A DNA stretch of 64,000 nt from Paraburkholderia haematera (GCF_905220975.1 NZ_CAJNBK010000016.1:88491-152490); one strand, 5' to 3'. Shown: positions 44,479 to 54,602, counted from the first letter of the stretch. The notes: generated by a model not told the origin, from the sequence alone. Numbers and translations: made by a program.

Positions 44479-45414
44479 TCAATCCTCGTCGAATCCTTTG
44501 AGGATTTTGCCGATCGTTGCGCCGGAAAAACCGCGCGACGCCAGAAAGCGCGCCTGCTTGGCACGCTCGGCGGCCGTTTCGGGTAGCCGGTCGAATTTCT
44601 TCCGCCAGACGGCTTGAGCGCGCGCGAGTTCAGTTTCGCGCAGTTGCGCACTGGCCTCTTCAACCAGCGTTTGATCCACCGCGTGCTGCTTCAATTCGCC
44701 GACGATCCGGCTCGCGCCCAAGCGCGACGAGCGCCGATGGATCAGGCTTTCAGCAAAGCGCGAATCGGACAGCCAGTTTTCGGCTTCCAGGGAATCGAGC
44801 AAGGTATCGAGCGAATCGGTTTCTTCGACGAACGGCTTCAGCTTGCGCGCTAGTTCGGAGCGGCTGTATTCACGCCGGGACAAATAGCCGAGCGCGCGTC
44901 CTTTTAGCGAACGGGCCGGGCGTTGAGATTTTTTTGCGTCGTCCTGCCCCGGCTTCGCCTCGCCAGGTGTGCGGCGCGAGCGGGTGTAGGTGGTTTCGGA
45001 TGGGTCCGCTGCAGCCTGCGCGGATGAATCAGACTGCGACTGGCGACCTGTGGCGCGATCGTGCGCGTCAAACGACTCGAAGGGATCAGCTTCGCCGGCT
45101 GCGGCAAAGGGATCGGGATCTGATGCGTATGGACTTCCAGGGGCAGCGTTACCGGCAGGATCGCGTGGCGAACGTGAAGTGGAACGCCCGAAAGAGCTTC
45201 CAGAAGATTTGCCGAACGAAGAACCGGATGAACGACTGAACGAACTGCCCGACGACCGCCCAAACGACCGGGTGGACCGGGAAGTCGATGAGGAGGAAGG
45301 TGACGACGAAGACGGTGGCGACGACTCGAACGAATCGTCGTCACCGTCACGCGGGCCGTCCGCGTTGCGTCCAGCGTTGGAAGCGTTGAACGGCGGCCGG
45401 CCCTTGCGTATCAC
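44479..45414 (-). CDS. recX: RecX regulatory protein with a long Ser-rich N-terminus
   Basis: The last 155 or so of 311 residues form the RecX three-helix repeats (RALGYLSRREYSRSELARKL, AENWLSDSRFAESLIHRR, KQARFLASRGFSGATIGKIL). RecX inhibits RecA filaments. The first 150 residues are disordered and Ser-rich, with SSGSSFGR-like repeats. The GTG at 45414 was chosen: it lies 7 nt after the recA stop with GAAGAG upstream. An ORF start at 45480 would overlap recA. Confidence 0.87.
   Translation of the reverse strand: MIRKGRPPFNASNAGRNADGPRDGDDDSFESSPPSSSSPSSSSTSRSTRSFGRSSGSSFSRSSGSSFGKSSGSSFGRSTSRSPRDPAGNAAPGSPYASDPDPFAAAGEADPFESFDAHDRATGRQSQSDSSAQAAADPSETTYTRSRRTPGEAKPGQDDAKKSQRPARSLKGRALGYLSRREYSRSELARKLKPFVEETDSLDTLLDSLEAENWLSDSRFAESLIHRRSSRLGASRIVGELKQHAVDQTLVEEASAQLRETELARAQAVWRKKFDRLPETAAERAKQARFLASRGFSGATIGKILKGFDED
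45171..45324. repeat. Ser-rich degenerate repeats in recX
   Basis: The coding sequence here gives runs of serine and then SSGSSFSR, SSGSSFGK and SSGSSFGR in a row, with DNA units of about 24 bp built on aagagcttccagaag-like segments. Such repeats can expand or contract in frame. Confidence 0.6.
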
Positions 45415-45421
45415 GTGCGGG

Positions 45422-46498
<1,077 letters not shown>

Positions 46499-46578
46499 GA
46501 ATCGTCCTTTGCTATGATGAACGGCGTCTGAGGCAGATGTGCGGCTCACTTTTTGATGGCAGCACACGAAACCCAGAC

Positions 46579-46607
46579 ACTGTATAAAAAAACAGTAGTT
46601 TTGGCAA
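46579..46607 (-). promoter_or_regulatory. recA promoter
   Basis: On the minus strand, TTGCCA (46602-46607) and TACAGT (46579-46584) are separated by 17 nt. The leader to the recA start is about 75 nt. Confidence 0.75.
46580..46595. promoter_or_regulatory. LexA (SOS) box of recA
   Basis: CTGTATAAAAAAACAG matches the LexA consensus CTGT-N8-ACAG. It covers the -10 hexamer and part of the spacer of the recA promoter. Confidence 0.88.
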
Positions 46608-46731
46608 GCGCGATTCTCATGCGAACGCGCATTTTTACCGTCGCGCTGCCCAACTACCCACAATAATTTTCGGAGACCGCTGTGCGCCGGGGGGACACCC
46701 CACGGTGCCGGCCAGGCCAGGTTGGCGCACC

Positions 46732-47526
46732 ATGCGAATTCTGATTGCCGAAGACGACAGCATACTCGCGGACGGTCTGGTTCGATCACTCCGCCAATCG
46801 GCCTATGCCGTCGATCATGTGAAGAACGGCGTCGAAGCCGACACCGCGCTGTCGGTGCAAACTTTCGACCTGCTGATCCTCGATCTGGGCCTGCCGCGCA
46901 TGTCGGGGCTCGAGGTGCTGCGCCGCCTGCGCGCCCGCAATTCGAGCGTGCCGGTGCTGATCCTCACGGCCGCGGACAGCGTCGACGAACGCGTCAAAGG
47001 CCTCGACCTCGGCGCCGACGATTACATGGCCAAACCCTTCGCACTGAACGAGCTCGAGGCGCGCGTGCGCGCGCTGACCCGGCGCGGCGCGGGCGGCGGC
47101 CCGACGGTGGTGCGGCACGGTTCGCTGTCGTTCGATCAGGTCGGCCGGATCGCCTATGTCAACGAGCAGGTGATCGACCTGTCGGCGCGCGAACTCGGTT
47201 TGCTCGAAGTGCTGCTGCAACGCATCGGGCGGCTCGTATCGAAGGAACAGCTCGTCGACCATCTGTGCGAATGGGGCGAGGAAGTCAGCAATAACGCGAT
47301 CGAAGTCTACGTGCACCGGTTGCGCAAGAAGATCGAGCCGAGCGGCGTGCGCATCATCACCGTGCGGGGCCTCGGGTACTGCCTCGAGAAAGCCGCCCTA
47401 CCCTCGAACACGAATGTGAATGTGAACGTGAGCGCGGACGCGCTCGCGCCGCGTGAGCCCGGCGAATCCGAAACGTCGGCATCGCCCCCGTCGGCCGCGA
47501 TGCCGGCGAGCCATCACTACAAATAG
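46732..47526 (+). CDS. OmpR-family response regulator (TctD-like)
   Basis: This 264-residue protein has a receiver with the phosphoacceptor Asp51 in DLLILDLGLPRMSG and a winged-helix output domain (NAIEVYVHRLRKKIEPSGVRIITVRGLGYCL). The last 40 residues are an extra tail with NVNVNV and Pro/Ser-rich sequence, not usual in the family. It is followed 9 nt later by its sensor kinase. With a TctE-like kinase it may control uptake of a carboxylic acid, but no tctABC genes are present. Confidence 0.9.
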   Translation: MRILIAEDDSILADGLVRSLRQSAYAVDHVKNGVEADTALSVQTFDLLILDLGLPRMSGLEVLRRLRARNSSVPVLILTAADSVDERVKGLDLGADDYMAKPFALNELEARVRALTRRGAGGGPTVVRHGSLSFDQVGRIAYVNEQVIDLSARELGLLEVLLQRIGRLVSKEQLVDHLCEWGEEVSNNAIEVYVHRLRKKIEPSGVRIITVRGLGYCLEKAALPSNTNVNVNVSADALAPREPGESETSASPPSAAMPASHHYK

Positions 47527-47535
47527 AGAACGCCC

Positions 47536-49074
47536 ATGTCCGCACGCGCAGACCGCGCGACGGCGCAAGCGGCGGACCTCGACGAGGCGCGCGACGAGCG
47601 CTACGCCAATCCGTTCGCCCCGCCCGACGAGACCGAAGCCGCCGCCGGGGCGCGCCCGCGCTCGCTGTTCGGCGAAATTCTCGACTGGATGCTGGCGCCG
47701 CTTCTGCTGCTTTGGCCGATGAGCCTCGCCGTCACCTACCTGGTCGCCAAGTCGATCGCCAACGGCCCGTTCGACCGCGCGCTCGAAACCGACGCCTATG
47801 TGCTCGCCCGCCAGATCCATCCGATCAACGGTGTGGCGGAGCTGTCGCTGCCCGATTCCACCCGTGACTTTCTGCGCACCGACAATGTCGACAGCGTGTT
47901 CTATCAAGTGCTCGGCACGCGCGGCGAACTGGTGGGCGGCGAGCGCGACATGCCGCTGCCGCATGAGGAAGACCGCCCGCCACCGGGTCTCGTCGAATTC
48001 CGTGACGACGTGCTGCGCGGCAACGACATCCGCGTCGCCTATACGACCGTCGAGTTTCCGCAGACACCCGGCGCGCAGCCGGTGCTGGTGCAGGTCGCCG
48101 AAACGCTCGACAAACGCAGCCAGCTTGCCAACGACATCATCAAAGGTGTGATCCTGCCACAGTTCGTGATCCTGCCGCTGGCGATCCTGCTGGTGTGGTT
48201 CGGCCTGTCGCGCGGACTCGCGCCGCTGCATGCCCTGCAGGCGCATATTCGCGCGCGCCGCCCGGACGACCTGTCGCCGCTCGAAGCCCGCCGCGCGCCG
48301 CCGGAAATCGAGCCGCTGGTGACGTCGTTCAACGATCTGCTGACGCGCCTCGAACAGAACATGGAATTGCAGAAGCGCTTTATCGCCGACGCCGCGCATC
48401 AGATGAAAACGCCGCTTGCCGGCCTGCGCACGCAGGCTGAGCTGGCGCTGCGCCAGGACGCCTCCGAGGAAGTCCATCGCTCGCTCGAACAGATCGCCAC
48501 CAGTTCTGAGCATGCGGCGCGTCTCGTCACCCAGTTGCTGGCGCTGGCGCGCGCGGAAAACCGCATGTCGGGGCAGATTTTCACGCCCGTCGAGGTGACG
48601 GAGGTCGCCCGCAGCGCGGTGCGCGACTGGGTTCAGGCGGCGCTCGCCAAGCAGATGGACCTCGGCTACGAAGCGCCCGAAACACCGGTCGAAGTCGACG
48701 GCAATCCGGTCATGCTGCGGGAAATGTTGTCGAATCTGATCGACAACGCGATCCGCTACACGCCCGCCGGCGGGCGGATCACCGTGCGGGTTCGGCACGA
48801 CGTGACGGCGCGGCGCGTGCATCTGGAAGTAGAAGACACCGGGCTCGGCATTCCGGTGGCCGAGCGCTCGCGGGTGGTCGAGCGGTTTTACCGGATCCTC
48901 GGCCGCGAAGGCGACGGCAGCGGCCTAGGGCTGGCGATTGTCCGCGAGATCACGACGATGCACGGCGGCGAGATGACGATCGACGATAACGTCTATCAAA
49001 CCTCGCCGCGACTTGCCGGAACACTCGTGCGTGTCAGCTTGCAGGTGCTCGAACGGGCACGGGACTTACCCTAA
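47536..49074 (+). CDS. Two-component sensor histidine kinase (TctE-like)
   Basis: This 512-residue kinase has two membrane helices (about residues 60-80 and 210-235), a periplasmic 2CSK_N-type domain, the H-box DAAHQMKTPLAGLRTQ and the ATP-binding boxes SNLIDNAIRYTP, EDTGLGIPV and GSGLGLAIVREI. It pairs with the response regulator encoded directly upstream. The first 50 residues are charged and cytosolic. Confidence 0.9.
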   Translation: MSARADRATAQAADLDEARDERYANPFAPPDETEAAAGARPRSLFGEILDWMLAPLLLLWPMSLAVTYLVAKSIANGPFDRALETDAYVLARQIHPINGVAELSLPDSTRDFLRTDNVDSVFYQVLGTRGELVGGERDMPLPHEEDRPPPGLVEFRDDVLRGNDIRVAYTTVEFPQTPGAQPVLVQVAETLDKRSQLANDIIKGVILPQFVILPLAILLVWFGLSRGLAPLHALQAHIRARRPDDLSPLEARRAPPEIEPLVTSFNDLLTRLEQNMELQKRFIADAAHQMKTPLAGLRTQAELALRQDASEEVHRSLEQIATSSEHAARLVTQLLALARAENRMSGQIFTPVEVTEVARSAVRDWVQAALAKQMDLGYEAPETPVEVDGNPVMLREMLSNLIDNAIRYTPAGGRITVRVRHDVTARRVHLEVEDTGLGIPVAERSRVVERFYRILGREGDGSGLGLAIVREITTMHGGEMTIDDNVYQTSPRLAGTLVRVSLQVLERARDLP

Positions 49075-49304
49075 GGGCGCACAGCTCCACGCAGAGGCCG
49101 CCGCCATATTGAGATAATTTAACTAAACTTTACGAGATTTTATCCACACGTTACCGTGTTTTGATCGAAATTCGCCCCACACACTCGGGACAGCCGCTTC
49201 ACCCCTCCACGTCAGTACACCGTAAGTTTCCACTCCAATAATCGGTTTTACGGGAACGCCTTTGCCGGCGGACCGCGTGTATATATCAATATTGGAGACA
49301 ACTT

Positions 49305-50963
49305 ATGGCTACCGTTGGCGGGCAACTCTCCCACGCGCCGATGACGCACGATGAGAAGCGGGTGATCTTCGCATCGTCGCTAGGTACGGTTTTCGAGTGG
49401 TACGACTTCTATCTGGCCGGCTCACTGGCAATCTTCATTAGCAAGAGCTTCTTCTCCGGCGTCAATCCGACTGCCGCCTTCATCTTCACGCTTCTCAGCT
49501 TCGCCGCGGGCTTCGCGGTGCGGCCGTTCGGCGCGATCGTGTTCGGACGCCTCGGCGATATGGTCGGGCGCAAGTACACCTTCCTCATCACGATCGTGAT
49601 CATGGGTTTGTCGACCTTCCTGGTCGGCTTCCTGCCCGGCTATGCGTCGATCGGCATTGCGTCGCCGGTGATCTTCATCGCGATGCGTTTGTTGCAGGGT
49701 CTTGCACTCGGCGGCGAATACGGCGGTGCGGCAACCTATGTCGCGGAACACGCGCCGGCAGGACGCCGCGGTTTCTACACCGCGTGGATCCAGACGACCG
49801 CCACGCTCGGCCTGTTCCTGTCGCTGCTAGTGATTCTCGGTGCGCGCACGGCCATGGGCGAAGACGCGTTCGGCGTCTGGGGCTGGCGCATTCCGTTCCT
49901 CGCGTCGATCATCCTGCTCGGCGTGTCGGTGTGGATTCGCCTGCAACTGAATGAATCGCCGGTGTTCGCGCGCATCAAGGCTGAAGGCAAGACCTCGAAG
50001 GCGCCGCTGACCGAAGCATTCGGTCAATGGAAGAACCTGAAGATCGTGATCCTCGCGCTGATCGGCCTGACCGCTGGCCAGGCCGTGGTCTGGTACACGG
50101 GCCAGTTCTACACGCTGTTCTTCCTGACGCAGACGCTGAAGGTCGACGGCGCGACGGCCAACATCCTGATCGCGATCGCGCTCCTGATCGGCACGCCGTT
50201 CTTCCTGTTCTTCGGCTCGCTGTCGGACCGCATCGGGCGCAAGCCGATCATCATGGCTGGCCTGCTGATTGCCGCCTGCACGTACTTCCCGCTGTTCAAG
50301 GCGCTGACTCACTACACGAACCCGGCGCTGGAAACAGCTACCGCTAAATCACCGATTGTCGTGATCGCGAATCCGGACGAATGCTCGTTCCAGTTCAACC
50401 CGGTCGGCACCGCGAAGTTCACGAGCTCCTGCGACATCGCCAAGAGCGCGCTCTCGAAAGCCGGCTTGAACTACGAGAACGTCGCGGCGCCGGCGGGCAC
50501 GCTGGCGGAGATCAAGGTGGGCGATACGGTAATCAACACGTATGACGGCAAGGCCGCCGACGCCAAGGACCAGGGCAAGGTGTTCGACAAGACCCTGGCT
50601 GGCACGCTGAAAACCGCCGGCTATCCGCCGAAGGCCGATCCGTCGCAGATCAACTGGCCGATGACCGTGGTGATCCTGACGATCATGATGATCTACGTGA
50701 CGATGGTCTATGGGCCGATTGCGGCGATGCTGGTGGAGATGTTCCCGACGCGCATCCGCTATACCTCGATGTCGCTGCCGTATCACATCGGCAATGGCTG
50801 GTTCGGTGGCTTCCTGCCGGCAACCGCCTTCGCGATCGTGGCAGCCAAGGGCAACATCTACTCGGGCCTGTGGTATCCGATTGTGGTCGCGCTCGCCACA
50901 CTCGTGATCGGCGTGTTGTTCGTCAAGGAAACCAAGGACTCGGATATCTACGCGAAGGACTGA
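49305..50963 (+). CDS. MFS transporter, metabolite:H+ symporter family, with a large loop insert
   Basis: This 552-residue protein has the MHS-type features VFEWYDFYLAGSLAIF at the start and GRLGDMVGRKYTF and SDRIGRKPIIM between helices, for about twelve helices in all. Between roughly residues 335 and 450 there is a hydrophilic insert with two cysteines (DECSFQF and TSSCDIA), longer than in ProP-like proteins. It probably imports an organic acid or osmolyte. It follows the TctDE-like pair after 230 bp and may be their target. TTGGAG precedes the ATG. Confidence 0.87.
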   Translation: MATVGGQLSHAPMTHDEKRVIFASSLGTVFEWYDFYLAGSLAIFISKSFFSGVNPTAAFIFTLLSFAAGFAVRPFGAIVFGRLGDMVGRKYTFLITIVIMGLSTFLVGFLPGYASIGIASPVIFIAMRLLQGLALGGEYGGAATYVAEHAPAGRRGFYTAWIQTTATLGLFLSLLVILGARTAMGEDAFGVWGWRIPFLASIILLGVSVWIRLQLNESPVFARIKAEGKTSKAPLTEAFGQWKNLKIVILALIGLTAGQAVVWYTGQFYTLFFLTQTLKVDGATANILIAIALLIGTPFFLFFGSLSDRIGRKPIIMAGLLIAACTYFPLFKALTHYTNPALETATAKSPIVVIANPDECSFQFNPVGTAKFTSSCDIAKSALSKAGLNYENVAAPAGTLAEIKVGDTVINTYDGKAADAKDQGKVFDKTLAGTLKTAGYPPKADPSQINWPMTVVILTIMMIYVTMVYGPIAAMLVEMFPTRIRYTSMSLPYHIGNGWFGGFLPATAFAIVAAKGNIYSGLWYPIVVALATLVIGVLFVKETKDSDIYAKD

Positions 50964-51049
50964 AACGCCTGACGGACGGGGCAACTTGAAAAAGTTGCGC
51001 GCCGGGGGTTGACAGCCCCCGGCCCTATCCTCATAATCTCGCTTCTTTC

Positions 51050-51126
<77 letters not shown>

Positions 51127-51134
51127 GTTGCAAG

Positions 51135-51171
51135 AAAAAGCCGCTGATCCACAAGATCAGCGGCTTTTTTG
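51135..51171 (+). terminator. Terminator after the tRNA
   Basis: A perfect stem, AAAAAGCCGCTGATC with its complement and a 5-nt loop, is followed by a T-rich tail, starting 9 nt after the tRNA end. Confidence 0.9.
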
Positions 51172-51211
51172 TTTTTGGCTTTCCAAACAGCAACTTCAAG
51201 GAGGTTTCTTG

Positions 51212-51565
51212 ATGACGTTCCGCACCGCCGCGCTTGCCGTGGCCACCGCATCCATCGCGCTTTTCAGCGCCGCATCGGCGCTCTCCGCCAACGCCCAAAC
51301 CAACACCCAAACCAACGCCCAAACGCCGCCCGACAATCAGTGGCGTACCAGTCCAATTACGCTTTCGACTTTGCTACAGGACGGCTACAAAATCGTCGCC
51401 GTGATCAATGGCGCACACGGCAGCGTCGGCACAGCCGATACCATTTTTGTTCAACGCGACCAGAGCGCGTTCAAATGCATCGATCCGGCGCAACCCGATA
51501 CGAAATCAAAGGCGGCCTGCTTCGAACTGGTTCAACCGTCTGGCGCCGCGCCCGAATCGAAATAA
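51212..51565 (+). CDS. Small exported protein of unknown function
   Basis: This 117-residue protein has a clear signal peptide (ALAVATASIALFSAASALSANAQ), then NTQTNAQT repeats and a 70-residue mature domain with two cysteines (AFKCIDPAQ and AACFELV) that could form a disulfide. AAGGAGG lies 8 nt before the ATG, which rejects the longer frame starting in the terminator. No family was recognised. It is probably periplasmic. Confidence 0.8.
   Translation: MTFRTAALAVATASIALFSAASALSANAQTNTQTNAQTPPDNQWRTSPITLSTLLQDGYKIVAVINGAHGSVGTADTIFVQRDQSAFKCIDPAQPDTKSKAACFELVQPSGAAPESK
51289..51324. repeat. Three 12-bp tandem repeats
   Basis: CAACGCCCAAAC occurs at 51289-51300 and 51313-51324, with CAACACCCAAAC between. 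The unit encodes four residues (NAQT/NTQT), so changes in copy number keep the frame. Confidence 0.9.
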
Positions 51566-51712
51566 GCGGTGAACCTGGCTGCTGCGATTCATCTGCGTAT
51601 GCCATAACAAGAGCTAGCGCACGCTAGCTTGTTCGCGATACCGCGTTTCGCGCGCCCGGCACGCGCCCGCTGCTTGCATCACGCAAGCAGCGGATCACCT
51701 GAATCGTCACAC

Positions 51713-52156
51713 TCAACGATCGACCAGCCGGCTGAGATTGCCGCGCACCCGTTGCAGCAGCGCGATGAGCTGCTTCGATTCTTCGTCGGCAAAACCGTTC
51801 AGCGCTTCGAGCGCGACTTCATCGCCTACCTTGCGGGCCCTGCCGAGCATCCGTTCGGCTTTGGGCGTCATGCGGACCTGGCGCTCGCGGCGATCCTGCG
51901 GATTGGCCGTGCGCTCGATCCAGCCGCCCTCTTCCATGCGATCCAGCAAACGTCCCGCCGAAATCGGCGCGACTTCGAGCAGGTCCGCGAGTCGCGCCTG
52001 ATTAACGTCGCCGTAATGGGCGAGGTTGGCCAGCACGCGACACTGCGCGCGCGTCAGATCGACCGATGACTTCGCGAGATCGTCGTAACGCTTGCCTGTC
52101 AGGCGGCCGACGTCGGAAATCAGAAAGCCGAAGCGTTCTTCGAGTTGGGTGGTCAT
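51713..52156 (-). CDS. MarR-family transcriptional regulator
   Basis: This 147-residue winged-helix protein has TRAQCRVLANLAHYGDVNQARLADLLEVAPISAGRLLDRMEEGGWIERTANPQDRR-type MarR order (recognition helix about residues 60-75). The start at 52156 (MTTQLEERFGF) is preferred over an earlier one at 52189. It is divergent from an EmrB-type drug exporter and probably represses it through the palindrome at 52265-52282. Confidence 0.9.
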   Translation of the reverse strand: MTTQLEERFGFLISDVGRLTGKRYDDLAKSSVDLTRAQCRVLANLAHYGDVNQARLADLLEVAPISAGRLLDRMEEGGWIERTANPQDRRERQVRMTPKAERMLGRARKVGDEVALEALNGFADEESKQLIALLQRVRGNLSRLVDR

Positions 52157-52264
52157 GCGCGGATTATACGAAAGGCTTCGGTTTGTCATCGTCGGGATGG
52201 GCTAAAACGGGCGCAGTTCAGGCTCCGCATAATTCCTGGTGGGCGCATACGCTTGAAGCCGATA

Positions 52265-52282
52265 TAGTAAGCATGCTTACTA
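52265..52282. promoter_or_regulatory. Palindromic operator between marR-like and exporter genes
   Basis: TAGTAAGCATGCTTACTA is a perfect 18-bp palindrome in the 148-bp divergent intergenic region. It overlaps plausible -10 elements on both strands and has the size and form of a MarR-family site. Confidence 0.75.
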
Positions 52283-52304
52283 ATTTTGACGACCCCGGTT
52301 TCCC

Positions 52305-53843
52305 ATGTCCCCCGACTCCACGCCGACGAGCGCCGCCGCCCCGCTCAACCGGCCGATGATCACCGTCGCGATCATGCTCGCCACGCTGATCCAGACGCTC
52401 GACAGCACCATCGCCAACGTCGCGCTGCCGCACATGCAGGGCACGCTGTCCGCGTCGCAGGATGAGATCACGTGGGTGCTGACCTCGTATATTGTCGCGG
52501 CCGCGATCGCCACACCGCTGACCGGCTGGCTGTCCGACCGGCTGAGCGTCAAGCGGTTGCTGATCTTTTCGATCGGCGGCTTTACGGTGGCCTCGGCGCT
52601 GTGCGGGTTGTCGGAAACGCTGACGCAGATCGTCGCGTCGCGCTTGCTGCAAGGGATTTTCGGGGCCTCGCTGGTGCCGCTGTCGCAGTCGATCCTGCTC
52701 GACATCAATCCGCGCGAAAAGCAGGGCCAGGCGATGGCCGTTTGGGGCATGGGCGTCATGGTCGGACCGATTCTCGGCCCCACGCTCGGCGGCTGGCTCA
52801 CCGATAGCTACAACTGGCGCTGGGTGTTTTTCATCAACGTGCCGATCGGCGCGTTTGCCCTGTTCGGCGTAGCCACCTTCCTGCCTGCGCGCGAACCGAA
52901 GCACGACGCGAAGTTCGACGCGTTCGGCTTTGCCACCCTGGGTCTCGCCATCGGCGCGCTGCAGGCAATGCTCGACCGCGGCGAGCAACTCGACTGGTTC
53001 GGCTCGAATGAGATCGTCATCGAGGCGCTGGTCGCGGCGATCAGCTTCGCGTTCTTCCTCGTGCATACGGCAACGGTCGGCAAGAAATCGTTCTTCAAGT
53101 ACGAGTTGCTGAAGGACCCGAACTTTGCCACCGGCACGTTCTTCATCTTCGTGATCGGCGCGGTGATGTACGCGACGCGCGCGTTGCTGCCGCCAATGCT
53201 GCAGAACCTGATGAACTATCCGGTCGCGACCACGGGTCTCGTCACGGCGCCGAGCGGCGCAGGGACCATGGTCGCGATGCTGTTTGCCGGGCGGCTATTG
53301 AAGCGGATCGACGCGCGGCTGTTGCTGCTCGCCGGCTTCCTCATCTCCGCATTTGCGCTCTGGCAGATGATGCAGTACACGATCGTGCTGTCGGCATCGG
53401 ACATTGTCTGGCCCGGCGTGATCCAGGGCTTTGGCCTGGGTCTCGTGTTCGTGCCGCTGAGCGCGCTGACCTTTTCCACGCTCGCGCCGGAGCTGCGCGC
53501 GGACGGCACCGCGACGTACAGCCTGATGCGCAATATCGGCAGCAGTATCGGCATTTCGATCGTGCAGACGCTGATGACGCGCAACACGCAGGTCTCGCAT
53601 GCCGACCTCGCGGCGAATGTCACGCCCTTCAATCCGGCGATCCAGCCGATGCTCAACAGCGGCTCGAATTACGACCTGGCGGTGCTGAACGCGTCGATTA
53701 CGCAGCAGGCGTCGATGATCGCCTATCTGAACGACTTCAAACTGATGTTCGTGGCGACGCTGCTGGTCATTCCGCTGCTGGTGTTGATCCGTCCGGCACG
53801 CCAGGCGCCGGACGCGTCGGTGGCGCATGCGGCGATGGATTGA
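52305..53843 (+). CDS. DHA2-family (EmrB/QacA) drug:H+ antiporter
   Basis: This 512-residue, 14-helix transporter has the DHA2 motif C-like start (TLIQTLDSTIANVALPHMQG), GWLSDRLSVKRL between helices 2 and 3, and GPILGPTLGGWLTDSYNWRWVF. It exports drugs or fatty acid-like compounds across the inner membrane. No EmrA adaptor is adjacent. It starts 22 bp after the MarR-type palindrome. Confidence 0.92.
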   Translation: MSPDSTPTSAAAPLNRPMITVAIMLATLIQTLDSTIANVALPHMQGTLSASQDEITWVLTSYIVAAAIATPLTGWLSDRLSVKRLLIFSIGGFTVASALCGLSETLTQIVASRLLQGIFGASLVPLSQSILLDINPREKQGQAMAVWGMGVMVGPILGPTLGGWLTDSYNWRWVFFINVPIGAFALFGVATFLPAREPKHDAKFDAFGFATLGLAIGALQAMLDRGEQLDWFGSNEIVIEALVAAISFAFFLVHTATVGKKSFFKYELLKDPNFATGTFFIFVIGAVMYATRALLPPMLQNLMNYPVATTGLVTAPSGAGTMVAMLFAGRLLKRIDARLLLLAGFLISAFALWQMMQYTIVLSASDIVWPGVIQGFGLGLVFVPLSALTFSTLAPELRADGTATYSLMRNIGSSIGISIVQTLMTRNTQVSHADLAANVTPFNPAIQPMLNSGSNYDLAVLNASITQQASMIAYLNDFKLMFVATLLVIPLLVLIRPARQAPDASVAHAAMD

Positions 53844-53888
53844 GCACGATGACGGCGTCCAATGGAAGACGGCGCATTCGCCCCACGC

Positions 53889-54602
53889 TCACGCTTCGAT
53901 TCTTCCGCGCGTCACGCCCAGCAATCCCGCCATCGCCTCGCGCGCCGCCACCGCATCACGGTCGCGGATCGCTTCGAACACCGCCGCGTGCTCGGCCAGC
54001 GACGCGTTGAACACATCCGCGCGTTTCGCATTCAGGCGTAGCTGCGCCTCCAACGTGCGCTCGATCAGCGTGCCAAGCGGAATCAACAATTCGTTGCTGC
54101 ATGCCGTCAGCACGCTCAGATGAAACTGCAGGTCGGCGCGCACCCATTCATCGACATTGCGCGCTGCGACCATTGACGCATGCGCTGCCGCCAGCGCGTT
54201 GAAGGTGTCGTCCGTGTGCGAGGCCGCCGCCAGACCCGCGGCGTACGGCTCGATCATCTCGCGCATTTCCTGAAGCTTGAGCGCGAAGGCCATGGGCTCG
54301 GCCACGCGCGAATACCAGTCGAGCACGTCGGCATCGAGCAGATTCCACGCGTGTTTCGGCCGCACCCGTGTGCCCACCCGCGGACGCGATTCGATCAGCC
54401 CTTTCGACGTGAGCGTACGCAGCGCCTCGCGCAATACCGTGCGGCTCACGCCGAAGGTGTCCATCAACTCGGCCTCGCGCGGCAGGATCGAGTCGGGCGC
54501 GTAGTCGCCGCGCAGAATCGCGGTTGCCAGCAGATGGGCGACGCGCCCATGCAGATCGTGCTGAATAGCTTTCTCCCAGCAGCCTCTCGGCGCTATTGAT
54601 AT
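53889..54602 (-). CDS. GntR/FadR-family regulator, probably of galactonate use; no standard start codon
   Basis: The protein has a winged-helix domain (HGRVAHLLATAILRGDY then ELMDTFGVSRTVLREALR) and an FCD ligand domain (ALKLQEMREMIEPYAAGL, DLQFHLSVLTAC, EHAAVFEAIRDRD). The frame is open back to a stop at 54630-54632, but ATG, GTG and TTG are absent before the TTG at 54467, which would remove half the winged helix. An ATA at 54602 would give ISIAPRGCWEKAIQHDL; other rare starts are possible. It is divergent from dgoD, so it is probably its repressor (DgoR-like). Confidence 0.75.
   Translation of the reverse strand: MSIAPRGCWEKAIQHDLHGRVAHLLATAILRGDYAPDSILPREAELMDTFGVSRTVLREALRTLTSKGLIESRPRVGTRVRPKHAWNLLDADVLDWYSRVAEPMAFALKLQEMREMIEPYAAGLAAASHTDDTFNALAAAHASMVAARNVDEWVRADLQFHLSVLTACSNELLIPLGTLIERTLEAQLRLNAKRADVFNASLAEHAAVFEAIRDRDAVAAREAMAGLLGVTRGRIEA

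Noticed and set aside
49100..49140. TTTAAC-N5-TTTACG before the MHS transporter as a response-regulator box
   Set aside because: The spacing fits, but the hexamers match the CTTAA pattern poorly and it occurs once.
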